Source: Clostridiales bacterium | GTDB lineage: Bacteria > Bacillota > Clostridia > Christensenellales > Aristaeellaceae | DNA: 64,000 nt | NCBI GenBank assembly: GCA_004554085.1 | Contig: SFNY01000001.1 | Coordinates: 13,221 to 77,220 of the forward strand | Reading direction: 5' to 3' | Shown here: in pieces, positions 26,023-33,266 of the stretch | How the letters are laid out: each line of letters opens with the position of its first letter | Numbering within the stretch: position 1 is the first letter of the stretch | The notes under the pieces: model-generated | Databases searched by the model: none | Told to the model about the DNA's origin: nothing | Seen by the model: the letters and a program-made list of their open reading frames with translations, nothing else | Position numbers and translations under genes: made by a program

Positions 26023-26913
26023 ATGAAATTTCACGCCGAATGCGCGGCCTGCCTGGTGGAGGCCAACCTGCGCAAGGCCGCGCCGGTTCAGGATCAGGCC
26101 CTGCGGGCGGAGTACATGCGCAGAATCTGCGAAATCATCGCCGAAGCGGACATGGAGAACGAAGCTCCGCCGCTGGTGGACGCGCGCATCATCCGCCTGC
26201 GGCGGGATCTGCTGGGCATTGAGGACGACTTCACCGCGATCAAGCACAGCTTCAACCAGCTGCTGCTGGGGCTGTGCGACAAGCTGCGCGCGCGCATCGA
26301 CGCTGCTGAGGATCCGCTGTACGCGGCGCTTCAGCTCTCTATGGCCGGAAACTACATCGACTTTGGCGTGCTGCGGGACGTGGATCCCGACGAGCTGCTG
26401 CGGCTGCTGGACGACGCGGCGGAGAAGCACGTGAACCGCGACGAGTACGAGCAGCTTCGCGACGACCTGGCCCGGCCCGGCGGCGAGCTGGTGTTCATCC
26501 ACGACAATTGCGGCGAGATCGTGCTGGACAGGCTGCTGATCGAGACGATCAGGCGGCTGTACCCCCAGCAGGAGATCGTCTCGCTGGTGCGCGGCACGCC
26601 GGTGCTCAACGACGCGACCCTGGAGGACGCGGTGGAGGCGGGGCTGCCCGAGGTGGCCGAGCTGATGGAGAATGGCCTGGAGTACGTTGCCGGAACCGAC
26701 CTGGAGCGCGTGCCCGAGGCCGTGCGCGCGCGCATCTGCAATGCCAAGCTGGTGATCGCCAAGGGGCAGGGCAACTTCGAGACCCTCACCGGCTGCGGTC
26801 TGAACGTGTACTACCTGTTCCTGAGCAAGTGCGCGGGCTACACCCAGTGGTACGGCTTCGAGCGCTTCAGCGGCGTTCTGGCCAACGACCGGCGCATGCG
26901 CTTCGGAAAGTGA
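26023..26913 (+). CDS. DUF89 / damage-control phosphatase family protein
   Basis: A 296-residue DUF89 protein, a metal-dependent phosphatase family proposed to remove harmful phospho-metabolites. The N-terminal CAAC motif (MKFHAECAACLVEANL) marks the bacterial/archaeal subgroup. Metal and phosphate residues lie in FIHDNCGEIVLDRLL, LVRGTPVLNDATLEDA and IAKGQGNFETLTG, the conserved DUF89 signatures; the usual DNAGE reads DNCGE. I start at the second of two adjacent ATGs (26023), which has GAGG at seven bases; the first at 26017 is too close. Its own promoter and a perfect terminator make it a single-gene unit. Confidence 0.88.
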   Translation: MKFHAECAACLVEANLRKAAPVQDQALRAEYMRRICEIIAEADMENEAPPLVDARIIRLRRDLLGIEDDFTAIKHSFNQLLLGLCDKLRARIDAAEDPLYAALQLSMAGNYIDFGVLRDVDPDELLRLLDDAAEKHVNRDEYEQLRDDLARPGGELVFIHDNCGEIVLDRLLIETIRRLYPQQEIVSLVRGTPVLNDATLEDAVEAGLPEVAELMENGLEYVAGTDLERVPEAVRARICNAKLVIAKGQGNFETLTGCGLNVYYLFLSKCAGYTQWYGFERFSGVLANDRRMRFGK

Positions 26914-26924
26914 GGCAGCATTAA

Positions 26925-26958
26925 GGGGGAGCCTCCCACTCGGGAGGCTCCCCCTTTT
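26925..26958 (+). terminator. Terminator after DUF89
   Basis: GGGGGAGCCTCCC, loop ACTC, GGGAGGCTCCCCC, then TTTT. The stem is a perfect 13 base pairs. Confidence 0.9.
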
Positions 26959-27009
26959 GATATACCTGCGGCTCCACTTCCGTCGGGCAGGGCTTTCACC
27001 CGCACCCCG

Positions 27010-27318
27010 TCAGAGGATGAACAGCTCCAGCACGTACACCGTGGCGCAGCATGCGATGGCGACCTTGAACAGGCTCGCGCCCCGCCAGGCCAGCGCCATG
27101 CCCACGATGAGCGCCGCAAGGCCCGACCACTGGCTGCCGGTGGCCTCCATGATGGATGGGAAGGTCATCACCGACAGCGTGACATAGGGCACGTAATAAA
27201 GGAAGGAACGGATGTAGACGTTCTTGATCTCCCGGCGCACCAGCGTCAGCGGCAGCACGCGGATCAGATAGGTGACGATGGCCATCACCGCGATGTAGAC
27301 GTAGATGTTATTCCGCAT
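27010..27318 (-). CDS. azlD: AzlD family branched-chain amino acid exporter subunit
   Basis: A 102-residue, four-helix membrane protein of the AzlD family. It works with AzlC to export branched-chain amino acids or analogues. Typical residues are TYLIRVLPLTLVRREIKN near the start, YVPYVTLSVMTFP, and the Gly/Ala-rich LAALIVGMALAWRGASLF. It overlaps the end of azlC by 11 bases, and GGGAGGTG sits within the azlC end before the ATG. The pair forms a two-gene unit. Confidence 0.92.
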   Translation of the reverse strand: MRNNIYVYIAVMAIVTYLIRVLPLTLVRREIKNVYIRSFLYYVPYVTLSVMTFPSIMEATGSQWSGLAALIVGMALAWRGASLFKVAIACCATVYVLELFIL

Positions 27319-28030
27319 CCTTCTTCACCTCCCGAATGGGGAACAGCAGCGCGGCGGCCGCGGAGATGGCAACGGTCAGGATGATCGTCTTGACGCCGGA
27401 GGAGATGGCGTCGAAGGCCGGAATGCGGTTGAAGGCGAAGCTCAGCGCCATGGAGACGAGCACCAGGCCGCCGATCACCTTCGAGGTCTTGGACGGCGGC
27501 ACGAAGATGGCGATGAACATGCCGTACAGGCCCACCGACAGCGCGCTGACCAGGCTGGCGGGCAGGATGTTGCCCACGATCACGCCCAGGCAGGTGCCGA
27601 TGGCCCAGCCCGGACAGGCCAGGGAGATCGCACCGTAGGTATAGAAGGGATTGAGATGCCCCGGTGCGGAGATGGACACGCCGAACACCTCGTCGGTGAC
27701 GTACCAGCCGATCAGCATGCGGTGTCCGATGCCCGTCTTGGGCGAGAGCTTCTGGCTCAGCGAGAAGGACATCAGCAGGTAGCGGGCGTTGGCCACCAGC
27801 TCCATGATGGCCACCTCCAGGTAGCTGGCCCCCGCGCCGATGAGCGTGAAGCCCACGAATTCGCCCGCGGAGGCGTTGATGAGGAAGCTGGTCAGCGTGG
27901 CCTGAAAGGCCGTCAGTCCCGCGTTCTTTGCGGCGATGCCCAGCGTGAAGGCCACCGCCAGATAGCCCAGGCCGATGGGAACGCCCGCCTTCAGCCCGCG
28001 CGCATACCATTGTCTGTTGGAAAGCTCCAT
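27308..28030 (-). CDS. azlC: AzlC family branched-chain amino acid exporter
   Basis: A 240-residue AzlC protein with about six to seven membrane helices, the large subunit of the AzlCD exporter. Seen are ARGLKAGVPIGLGYLAVAFTLGIAAKNAG, TLTSFLINASAGEFVGFTLIG, and the mid-protein MLIGWYVTDEVFGVSIS typical for the family. The start at 28030 (MELSNRQW) is supported by GGAGGGG about eleven bases upstream. An earlier ATG at 28054 lacks a site. azlD overlaps downstream. No Lrp-type regulator lies beside it. Confidence 0.93.
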   Translation of the reverse strand: MELSNRQWYARGLKAGVPIGLGYLAVAFTLGIAAKNAGLTAFQATLTSFLINASAGEFVGFTLIGAGASYLEVAIMELVANARYLLMSFSLSQKLSPKTGIGHRMLIGWYVTDEVFGVSISAPGHLNPFYTYGAISLACPGWAIGTCLGVIVGNILPASLVSALSVGLYGMFIAIFVPPSKTSKVIGGLVLVSMALSFAFNRIPAFDAISSGVKTIILTVAISAAAALLFPIREVKKDAE

Positions 28031-28071
28031 AGGAATCCGCCCCTCCGAATTCACATAAAAAGGTTCTCTTG

Positions 28072-29484
28072 TTACGCAGCCTGCGGTGTGGCCCCTTCGC
28101 CCACCCTGCTGATGACGGTCTTATACAGCCGCCTGTACAGCGTGCAGCTGACGATCAGCGAGGCCACCTCCGCAATCGGGAAGGAGATCCACACCAGATT
28201 GTCGTTGCCCACCGCCATGCCGATCTTCGCCAGCACAAAGGCCGCGGGCAGCAGGATCACCAGCTGGCGGCAGATGGAGGTGATCATGGCGTAGGTGCCC
28301 TTGCCCAGCGCCTGGAACACGGCGTTGAAGGAGATGCTGATCGCCGCCATGACGAAGTGGGTGCAGATGATCCGCAGCGCCGGAATGCCGATGCGCATCA
28401 TGGTCGCCATCTCCTCGTCGGTGGCGTTCTGGATGAAGATCCTCAGCAGCGGCCCCGGGATCAGCAGGAAGATCAGCATGCCGAGGGTCATCAGTCCCGC
28501 CGCGATGCCTACGGCGATTTTGACCGTCTGCATCATGCGCTCGCGCTTCTGCGCGCCGTAGTTGTAGGCGATGATGGGCACCACGCCGTTGTTCAGGCCG
28601 AAGATGGGCATGAAGATCAGGCTGTTGAGCTTGAAGTAGCTGCCGAACACGTTCTGGGCGTAGAGCGCACCGGTGGTGAAGTTGAACAGGATGATGTTGT
28701 ACAGGTAGGTCATCACCGAGCCCACCGCCACCATGATGATGCTGGGCACACCGATGGCCGAAATGCCCCGGATGATTTCGCCCTCCGGACGGAAGCCCCG
28801 GAAGGACAGCTTCAGCTCGTGGTTCTTCTTCACATTGAAGCCGATGGCGATTAAGCAGGCCACGATCTGGCCCAGCACCGTCGCCGCCGCCGCACCGGCC
28901 ACGCCCATGTCCAGCACGAAGATGCAGATGGGGTCGAAGATGATGTTGACGATCGCGCCGATGCCCTGGGAGATCATCGTGTAGATGGTCTTGCCCGTGG
29001 AGGTCAGCAATCTTTCAAACATCACCTCGCCGAAGATGCCGAAGCTCAGGCCGCAGACGATCAGCAGGTACTGCTGGCCGTACGCCACCACGGTTTCGTT
29101 GGTGGTCTGCATGGCGAAGAACGTGCGCGCGCCGAAGATGGCGAACAGCAGAAAGATCACATAGCAGCACAGCGCAAGAAACACGCCGTTGCGCGCCACG
29201 CGGTTGGCCCGATCCGGATCCTTCGCGCCCAGCGCCCGGGACACCAGCGCGTTCACGCCCACCGCCGTACCCGTGGCAAAGCCGATCATCAGGTTCTGCG
29301 CCGGGAAGGCCAGGTTCACCGCATTGAAGGCCTCCTGGCTGATCCGGCTGACGAACATGCTGTCCACGATGTTGTACAGCGCCTGCACCAGCATCGAAAT
29401 GATGATGGGCAGCGACATCGTGACCACCAGCTTGCCCACGGGCATCACGCCCATCTTGTTTTCCGCGACGGTTTTTTCATTCAT
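28072..29484 (-). CDS. MATE family efflux transporter (second)
   Basis: A 470-residue MATE pump with 12 predicted helices. It begins GKLVVTMSLPIIISMLVQALYNIVDSMFVSRIS, the family's first-helix motif, and later has LNSLIFMPIFGLNNGVVPIIAYNYGAQK, the matching second-half motif. It differs clearly from the MATE protein at 16451, so this is not a recent duplication. AGGAG lies ten bases before the ATG. Its own promoter lies at 29546-29574. The substrate is unknown. Confidence 0.93.
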   Translation of the reverse strand: MNEKTVAENKMGVMPVGKLVVTMSLPIIISMLVQALYNIVDSMFVSRISQEAFNAVNLAFPAQNLMIGFATGTAVGVNALVSRALGAKDPDRANRVARNGVFLALCCYVIFLLFAIFGARTFFAMQTTNETVVAYGQQYLLIVCGLSFGIFGEVMFERLLTSTGKTIYTMISQGIGAIVNIIFDPICIFVLDMGVAGAAAATVLGQIVACLIAIGFNVKKNHELKLSFRGFRPEGEIIRGISAIGVPSIIMVAVGSVMTYLYNIILFNFTTGALYAQNVFGSYFKLNSLIFMPIFGLNNGVVPIIAYNYGAQKRERMMQTVKIAVGIAAGLMTLGMLIFLLIPGPLLRIFIQNATDEEMATMMRIGIPALRIICTHFVMAAISISFNAVFQALGKGTYAMITSICRQLVILLPAAFVLAKIGMAVGNDNLVWISFPIAEVASLIVSCTLYRRLYKTVISRVGEGATPQAA

Positions 29485-29545
29485 TGATATAGTATCTCCT
29501 GCGACAATATTTCTCTGGCAAATGATTGACAGGCTAACCTTTCTT

Positions 29546-29574
29546 ATTCTATTGTTGCAATATTACTATTACAA
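29546..29574 (-). promoter_or_regulatory. Promoter for the second MATE gene
   Basis: On the minus strand, TTGTAA (29569-29574) and TAGAAT (29546-29551) are 17 bases apart, in a short AT-rich region. Confidence 0.6.
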
Positions 29575-29670
29575 GGAACGTTCTGTTAGGGGTTTGAAAA
29601 GGGGCGTGCATGCAAGTTTTGCCCTTCTCCGGTATAGGATGTAGCATTGGCGGGATGGGAGGTTGTTCTC

Positions 29671-30231
29671 ATGGGAGCGCTGGAGCTTTTGCTGCTTTCT
29701 CTGGGTGTGGCGATGGACGCATTCGCGGCCTCGGTGTGCAAGGGGCTGGCCGTGAAGCGCGTCACCATGGGGCGGATGCTTGCCTGCGGGCTATGGTTCG
29801 GCGCGTTTCAGGCGCTGATGCCGCTGCTGGGCTACCTGCTGGGCGTGCGCTTTCAATCTGTGATCGAGCGCTTCGACCACTGGATCGCCTTCGTCCTGCT
29901 GGGCTGCATCGGAACAAACATGCTGCGCGAGGCCCTGGGCGGCGACGTGGCGGCGCTGGACGCGGACTTCGGCCCGAAGTCCATGCTGCTGCTGGCGGTG
30001 GCCACCAGCATCGACGCGCTGGCGCTGGGCGTGACCTTCGCCTGTCTGGATGTGGACGTCGTTCCCGCCTGCCTGTGCATCGGCAGCGTGACCTTTCTCA
30101 CCTCGGCGCTGGGCGCGGCCCTGGGTGGGGCCTTCGGCGCGCGCTGGAAGAACCGCGCCGAGGCTGCCGGGGGGGCGATCCTGATTCTCATCGGCCTGAA
30201 AATCCTGATCGAGCACCTGATCCGAGGCTGA
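29671..30231 (+). CDS. mntP: Manganese efflux pump MntP
   Basis: A 186-residue MntP-family exporter with six membrane helices, which removes excess Mn2+. The metal-site motifs are visible as SLGVAMDAFAASVCKGL in the first repeat and VATSIDALALGVTF in the second, each with the conserved Asp. The start at 29671 follows GGGAGG by eight bases; an upstream ATG at 29647 is less likely. I looked for a yybP-ykoY manganese riboswitch in the 187 bases upstream and saw none. A strong promoter for asnS follows the gene. Confidence 0.93.
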   Translation: MGALELLLLSLGVAMDAFAASVCKGLAVKRVTMGRMLACGLWFGAFQALMPLLGYLLGVRFQSVIERFDHWIAFVLLGCIGTNMLREALGGDVAALDADFGPKSMLLLAVATSIDALALGVTFACLDVDVVPACLCIGSVTFLTSALGAALGGAFGARWKNRAEAAGGAILILIGLKILIEHLIRG

Positions 30232-30258
30232 AATGCTGCGTATTTTTCATTCTTTCGC

Positions 30259-30287
30259 TTTACTTTGCCGCACAAAATGGCTATAAT
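30259..30287 (+). promoter_or_regulatory. Promoter for asnS
   Basis: TTTACT (30259-30264) and perfect TATAAT (30282-30287) are 17 bases apart, 35 bases before the start. Confidence 0.7.
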
Positions 30288-30321
30288 AGGGAGCATGATA
30301 CCGCGAAATGAGGGATGTAAC

Positions 30322-31719
30322 ATGAAACACTATCTGGTACGTGAGCTCTACACCAGCATGCCGCAGCAGGATGTTCCGGAGGTAAAGGTCAACGGCTGGG
30401 TGCGCACCATGCGCGAGTCCAAGGCCTTCGCCTTCGTCGAGTTGAACGACGGCAGCTACTTCCGCAACCTTCAGATCATTCTGGAGGAGTCCAAGCTGTC
30501 CAACTATGCCGAGGCGACCCGCGCCATCGGCGTGGGCGCGGCCATCGAGGTGACGGGTACGCTGGTGCTCACGCCGGACATGAAGCAGCCCTTTGAGCTG
30601 AAGGCCGATTCTGTTACCATCGTCGGCGAGAGTCCGTCGGACTATCCGCTGCAGAAGAAGCGCCACACGCTGGAGTACCTGCGCACGATTCAGCACCTGC
30701 GTCCCCGCGCGAACCTGTTCCAGTGCGCGTTCCGCGTGCGCTCGGTGGCGGCGCAGGCCATTCACCGCTTCTTCCACGACATGGGCTACCTCTACGTGCA
30801 CACCCCGCTGATCACCGGCAGCGACTGCGAGGGCGCAGGCGAGATGTTCCGCGTGACCACGCTGGACGCCGACGCACAGCCCCTGACTGAAGACGGCAAG
30901 GTGGACTTCTCCAAGGACTTCTTCGGAAAGCCCGTGTCGCTGACCGTGTCCGGCCAGCTCAACGCCGAGATCTTTGCCATGGCGTTCCGCAACGTGTACA
31001 CCTTCGGCCCCACCTTCCGCGCCGAGGCCAGCTACACCCCCCGCCACGCCGCCGAGTTCTGGATGATCGAGCCGGAGATCGCCTTCGCCACGCTGAAGGA
31101 GGACATGGATCTGCAGGAGGACATGGTGAAGTACATCATCTCCGCCGTGCTGGAGGAGTGCCCGGAGGAGATGGCCTTCCTGAACAGCTTCGTGGACAAG
31201 GGCCTCATCGACCGCCTGAAGTTCGTGCGCGACAGCGAGTTCGTGCGCTGCACCTACACCGACGCGATCAAGATTCTGGAGACCTGCGGCGAGAAGTTCG
31301 AGTACCCGATCTACTGGGGCAGCGATCTTCAGACCGAGCACGAACGCTATCTGACCGAGAAGCACTTCGGCAAGCCCGTGTTCGTCACCGACTGGCCCAA
31401 GGACATCAAGGCCTTCTACATGCGCATGAACGAGGACGGCAAGACTGTGGCCGCGGCCGACCTGCTGGTGCCCGCCGTGGGCGAGCTGTGCGGCGGCTCC
31501 CAGCGCGAGGAGCGCTACGACGTGCTCAAGGCGCGCATCGAGGAGCTGGGCATGAACCCCGAGGACTACTGGTGGTATCTGGAGCTGCGCAAGTACGGCA
31601 CCGCCGAGCACGCGGGCTTCGGCATGGGCTTCGAGCGCATGATCATGTACCTCACCGGCATCGCCAACATCCGCGACGTGCTGCCCTTCCCCCGCACCAC
31701 TGGCAACGCGGACTTCTGA
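30322..31719 (+). CDS. asnS: Asparaginyl-tRNA synthetase
   Basis: A 465-residue class II aminoacyl-tRNA synthetase that charges tRNA-Asn. The N-terminal OB-fold anticodon-binding domain (about 18-105) shows VNGWVRTMRESKAFAFVELNDGS. Motif 2 is FRAEASYTPRHAAEFWMIEPE, and motif 3 is GFGMGFERMIMYLTGIANIRDVLPFPR. The ILVTSK-type loop and the Asn-specific PKDIKAFYMRMNEDGKTV fit AsnRS rather than AspRS. GAGGGATG fixes the ATG at 30322. No T-box leader is present, as the promoter lies too close. The gene ends 45 bases before a two-hairpin element. Confidence 0.97.
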   Translation: MKHYLVRELYTSMPQQDVPEVKVNGWVRTMRESKAFAFVELNDGSYFRNLQIILEESKLSNYAEATRAIGVGAAIEVTGTLVLTPDMKQPFELKADSVTIVGESPSDYPLQKKRHTLEYLRTIQHLRPRANLFQCAFRVRSVAAQAIHRFFHDMGYLYVHTPLITGSDCEGAGEMFRVTTLDADAQPLTEDGKVDFSKDFFGKPVSLTVSGQLNAEIFAMAFRNVYTFGPTFRAEASYTPRHAAEFWMIEPEIAFATLKEDMDLQEDMVKYIISAVLEECPEEMAFLNSFVDKGLIDRLKFVRDSEFVRCTYTDAIKILETCGEKFEYPIYWGSDLQTEHERYLTEKHFGKPVFVTDWPKDIKAFYMRMNEDGKTVAAADLLVPAVGELCGGSQREERYDVLKARIEELGMNPEDYWWYLELRKYGTAEHAGFGMGFERMIMYLTGIANIRDVLPFPRTTGNADF

Positions 31720-31895
31720 CGGTGTGCCACCGCTGGCGGATAGCTGGCGCTGTTAAACTCATCAAGCCTCTGTCCCCATAGGTTCAAGGGACAGAGGTTT
31801 TTCGTCTCTTTTCTATTCATCTGTACGTTTATGCACGAAATCCGCCTCGGCAAGAATGAGGCGGATTTCTTACGTCTGATTTTGGGAGACGGAGA
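31720..31895 (+). repeat. Two-hairpin intergenic element, copy 3
   Basis: Hairpin 1 pairs CCTCTGTCCC with GGGACAGAGG (31767-31797), loop CATAGGTTCAA, then TTTTTCG. Hairpin 2 pairs GAAATCCGCCTC with GAGGCGGATTTC (31837-31869), loop GGCAAGAAT, then TTACGTCTGATTTTG. It is directly behind asnS, and its U-rich tract after hairpin 1 could make it the asnS terminator. Confidence 0.75.
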
Positions 31896-31926
31896 TGGTG
31901 CAACTCCGCAAAAACAGGCGGTAGCG

Positions 31927-32181
31927 CTAAACCTCCGCCTGTTCCACTCCGTATTCATAGATCGCGTCGCTCGGCAGGTCAATTTCATCGTTCCAGAATA
32001 CGCAGGTGCGGCTCTGATCCAACTGGACCTGCTGGAACAGGCCATTGACCTGACGCAGAAGTCCATAGCCCGGCAGGTTCATATCTTCCTTGACATCGTA
32101 GGTCACGCGCTTCCCGTCATCAAAGGCGACCGCCAGCTTATAGTCCGGGAGCGGCTTTATACTGTTGATTCTTGGAATCAC
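31927..32181 (-). CDS. DUF2442 domain protein
   Basis: An 84-residue protein of the DUF2442 family, seen as IPRINSIKPLPDYKLAVAFDDGKRVTYDVKE and the C-terminal ENGLFQQVQLDQS-like and WNDEIDLPSDAIYEYG residues. I place the start at the GTG at 32181, which has AGGAGGTG just upstream; a GTG six codons earlier would place that site inside the gene. The partner DUF4160 gene ends 14 bases upstream. DUF4160-DUF2442 pairs recur in many genomes and have been suggested to be toxin-antitoxin-like, which is unproven. Its function is unknown. Confidence 0.8.
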   Translation of the reverse strand: MIPRINSIKPLPDYKLAVAFDDGKRVTYDVKEDMNLPGYGLLRQVNGLFQQVQLDQSRTCVFWNDEIDLPSDAIYEYGVEQAEV

Positions 32182-32195
32182 GCTTACACCTCCTA

Positions 32196-32447
32196 TCACA
32201 GGGGCGGGAGTTTCCGAATCTCCTGCTTATCCCACATTTCCTGCAATTCGTCCTGATGGGATGAGAGCCATTCCGTCACAAGCTCCTGGGCCTTCTTGGG
32301 AAGGTCTCCCTGAATCATTTCCATCGTCTTGATATTGTATTCGCCCATGTATTCGCCATACAGTGCGTGGATATGGCTCGGTTCATGCTCCTTGGGCTTG
32401 AAGAACATTTTAATGACGATTCCATAGAATCTCGCGATTTCAGGCAT
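32196..32447 (-). CDS. DUF4160 domain protein
   Basis: An 83-residue DUF4160 protein. The core is MPEIARFYGIVIKMFFKPKEH, then EPSHIHALYGEYMGEY, the most conserved part of the family with paired His residues, and a C-terminal WLSSHQDELQEMW helix. GGGAGGTG precedes the ATG. It is the first gene of a two-gene unit with DUF2442. The pair sits in a stretch whose base composition is more AT-rich than the flanks, consistent with recent transfer. Biochemical activity is not known. Confidence 0.83.
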   Translation of the reverse strand: MPEIARFYGIVIKMFFKPKEHEPSHIHALYGEYMGEYNIKTMEMIQGDLPKKAQELVTEWLSSHQDELQEMWDKQEIRKLPPL

Positions 32448-32467
32448 TCAAAGCACCTCCCGATTCA

Positions 32468-32497
32468 AGTATAGCATACCTGTCCAGTGGTATGCAA
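32468..32497 (-). promoter_or_regulatory. Promoter for the DUF4160-DUF2442 pair
   Basis: On the minus strand, TTGCAT (32492-32497) and TATACT (32468-32473) are 18 bases apart. Confidence 0.6.
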
Positions 32498-32552
32498 GAA
32501 TTTCGATCTTCGCGTACTGATATACAGATCTTCTGGCGTTGATTTCTTACTT

Positions 32553-32813
32553 CTACTTGAAGATTGTAATGCCCGGGAGGATGCGCAATTGAAATTCCTG
32601 ATTCTCTTCGGGACATTTGCGAATCTCTCGCATTTCAAAGGACTCGCAGCAGCGATCCGGGCGGGTGGTTCTGCGCCGTTCATGGTAACAATGGCCGCAG
32701 TCGCACGCCATCAGCTTTCCCTCCTGATACTTCGGCATGAAGTAATGCTGATAGAAGTGCGTACAGTTTTCGCACCGCCTGGGATCATCTTTTTGCGCTT
32801 TTTTGAGCTTCAT
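32553..32813 (-). CDS. Small Cys/His-rich protein, probably zinc-binding
   Basis: An 86-residue protein I can only describe. It is basic, with cysteines arranged as CENCTHFYQHY (CX2C plus His), CDCGHCYHERRR (CXCX2C plus His) and RPDRCCESFE. This spacing would suit one or two zinc sites. Similar small proteins (CX2C-x-HF...GHC...RR...CC-x-FE) occur as hypothetical genes in gut Clostridia and their mobile elements. GGAG lies nine bases before the ATG. It is transcribed away from the XRE regulator at 32917, sharing a 100-base control region. Confidence 0.7.
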   Translation of the reverse strand: MKLKKAQKDDPRRCENCTHFYQHYFMPKYQEGKLMACDCGHCYHERRRTTRPDRCCESFEMREIRKCPEENQEFQLRILPGITIFK

Positions 32814-32881
32814 ATTGTATATACTCCACTTGAATTACAACCAATTCGGTTGTTTTCCTCCTCCACATTATACCCTACAAT

Positions 32882-32900
32882 TTGATTTAAGTCAAATCAA
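32882..32900. promoter_or_regulatory. Palindromic operator upstream of the XRE regulator
   Basis: TTGATTT-AAGTC-AAATCAA is a perfect 7-base inverted repeat with a 5-base centre, 16 bases before the regulator start and between the divergent genes. It is a natural candidate for autoregulation. Confidence 0.6.
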
Positions 32901-32916
32901 TCGTGGAGGATATTCT

Positions 32917-33135
32917 ATGGAATTTGGAAAGCGTCTGCGAGAGACGCGCATCCTGCGAAAAAAGACGCAGCAGGAGATGGCGGATTTAATCGGCGTGGCG
33001 CTGCAATCCTACCAACGTTATGAACAGGGTGAGCGTGAGCCTTCACTTTCTATGCTTATCACTCTTGCCGATGTGCTGGAGGTTTCCACCGACGAGCTTC
33101 TGGGCCGCACTGCCCGTTCCGACGAAAAATCGTAA
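32917..33135 (+). CDS. XRE-family (Cro/CI-type) transcriptional regulator
   Basis: A 72-residue single-domain helix-turn-helix protein. It begins MEFGKRLRETRILRKKTQQEMADLIGVALQSYQRYEQGEREPS, where TQQEMADLIGVALQSYQRYE is the recognition helix-turn-helix (about residues 17-37), and ends LLGRTARSDEKS. TGGAGG precedes the ATG. A palindrome just upstream is a plausible operator. It is divergent from the Cys-rich gene and is probably the regulator of this small island, or of itself only. Confidence 0.88.
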   Translation: MEFGKRLRETRILRKKTQQEMADLIGVALQSYQRYEQGEREPSLSMLITLADVLEVSTDELLGRTARSDEKS

Positions 33136-33176
33136 AATATCGGAAATATTTCTTCATTTTCAGTGAAATTGGCAAC

Positions 33177-33205
33177 TTGACGAATTGCTAAGGAAATGTT
33201 ACACT
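33177..33205 (+). promoter_or_regulatory. Promoter for the isomerase-like gene
   Basis: TTGACG (33177-33182) and TACACT (33200-33205) are 17 bases apart. Confidence 0.7.
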
Positions 33206-33266
33206 ATATCTGTATACTGTGGATTCAGGCAAGAGAAATTCACAATATTGATTGGAGGTAATTCCT

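Noticed and set aside
29575..29670. Possible yybP-ykoY manganese riboswitch before mntP
   Set aside because: The conserved core is not visible and the gap is short.
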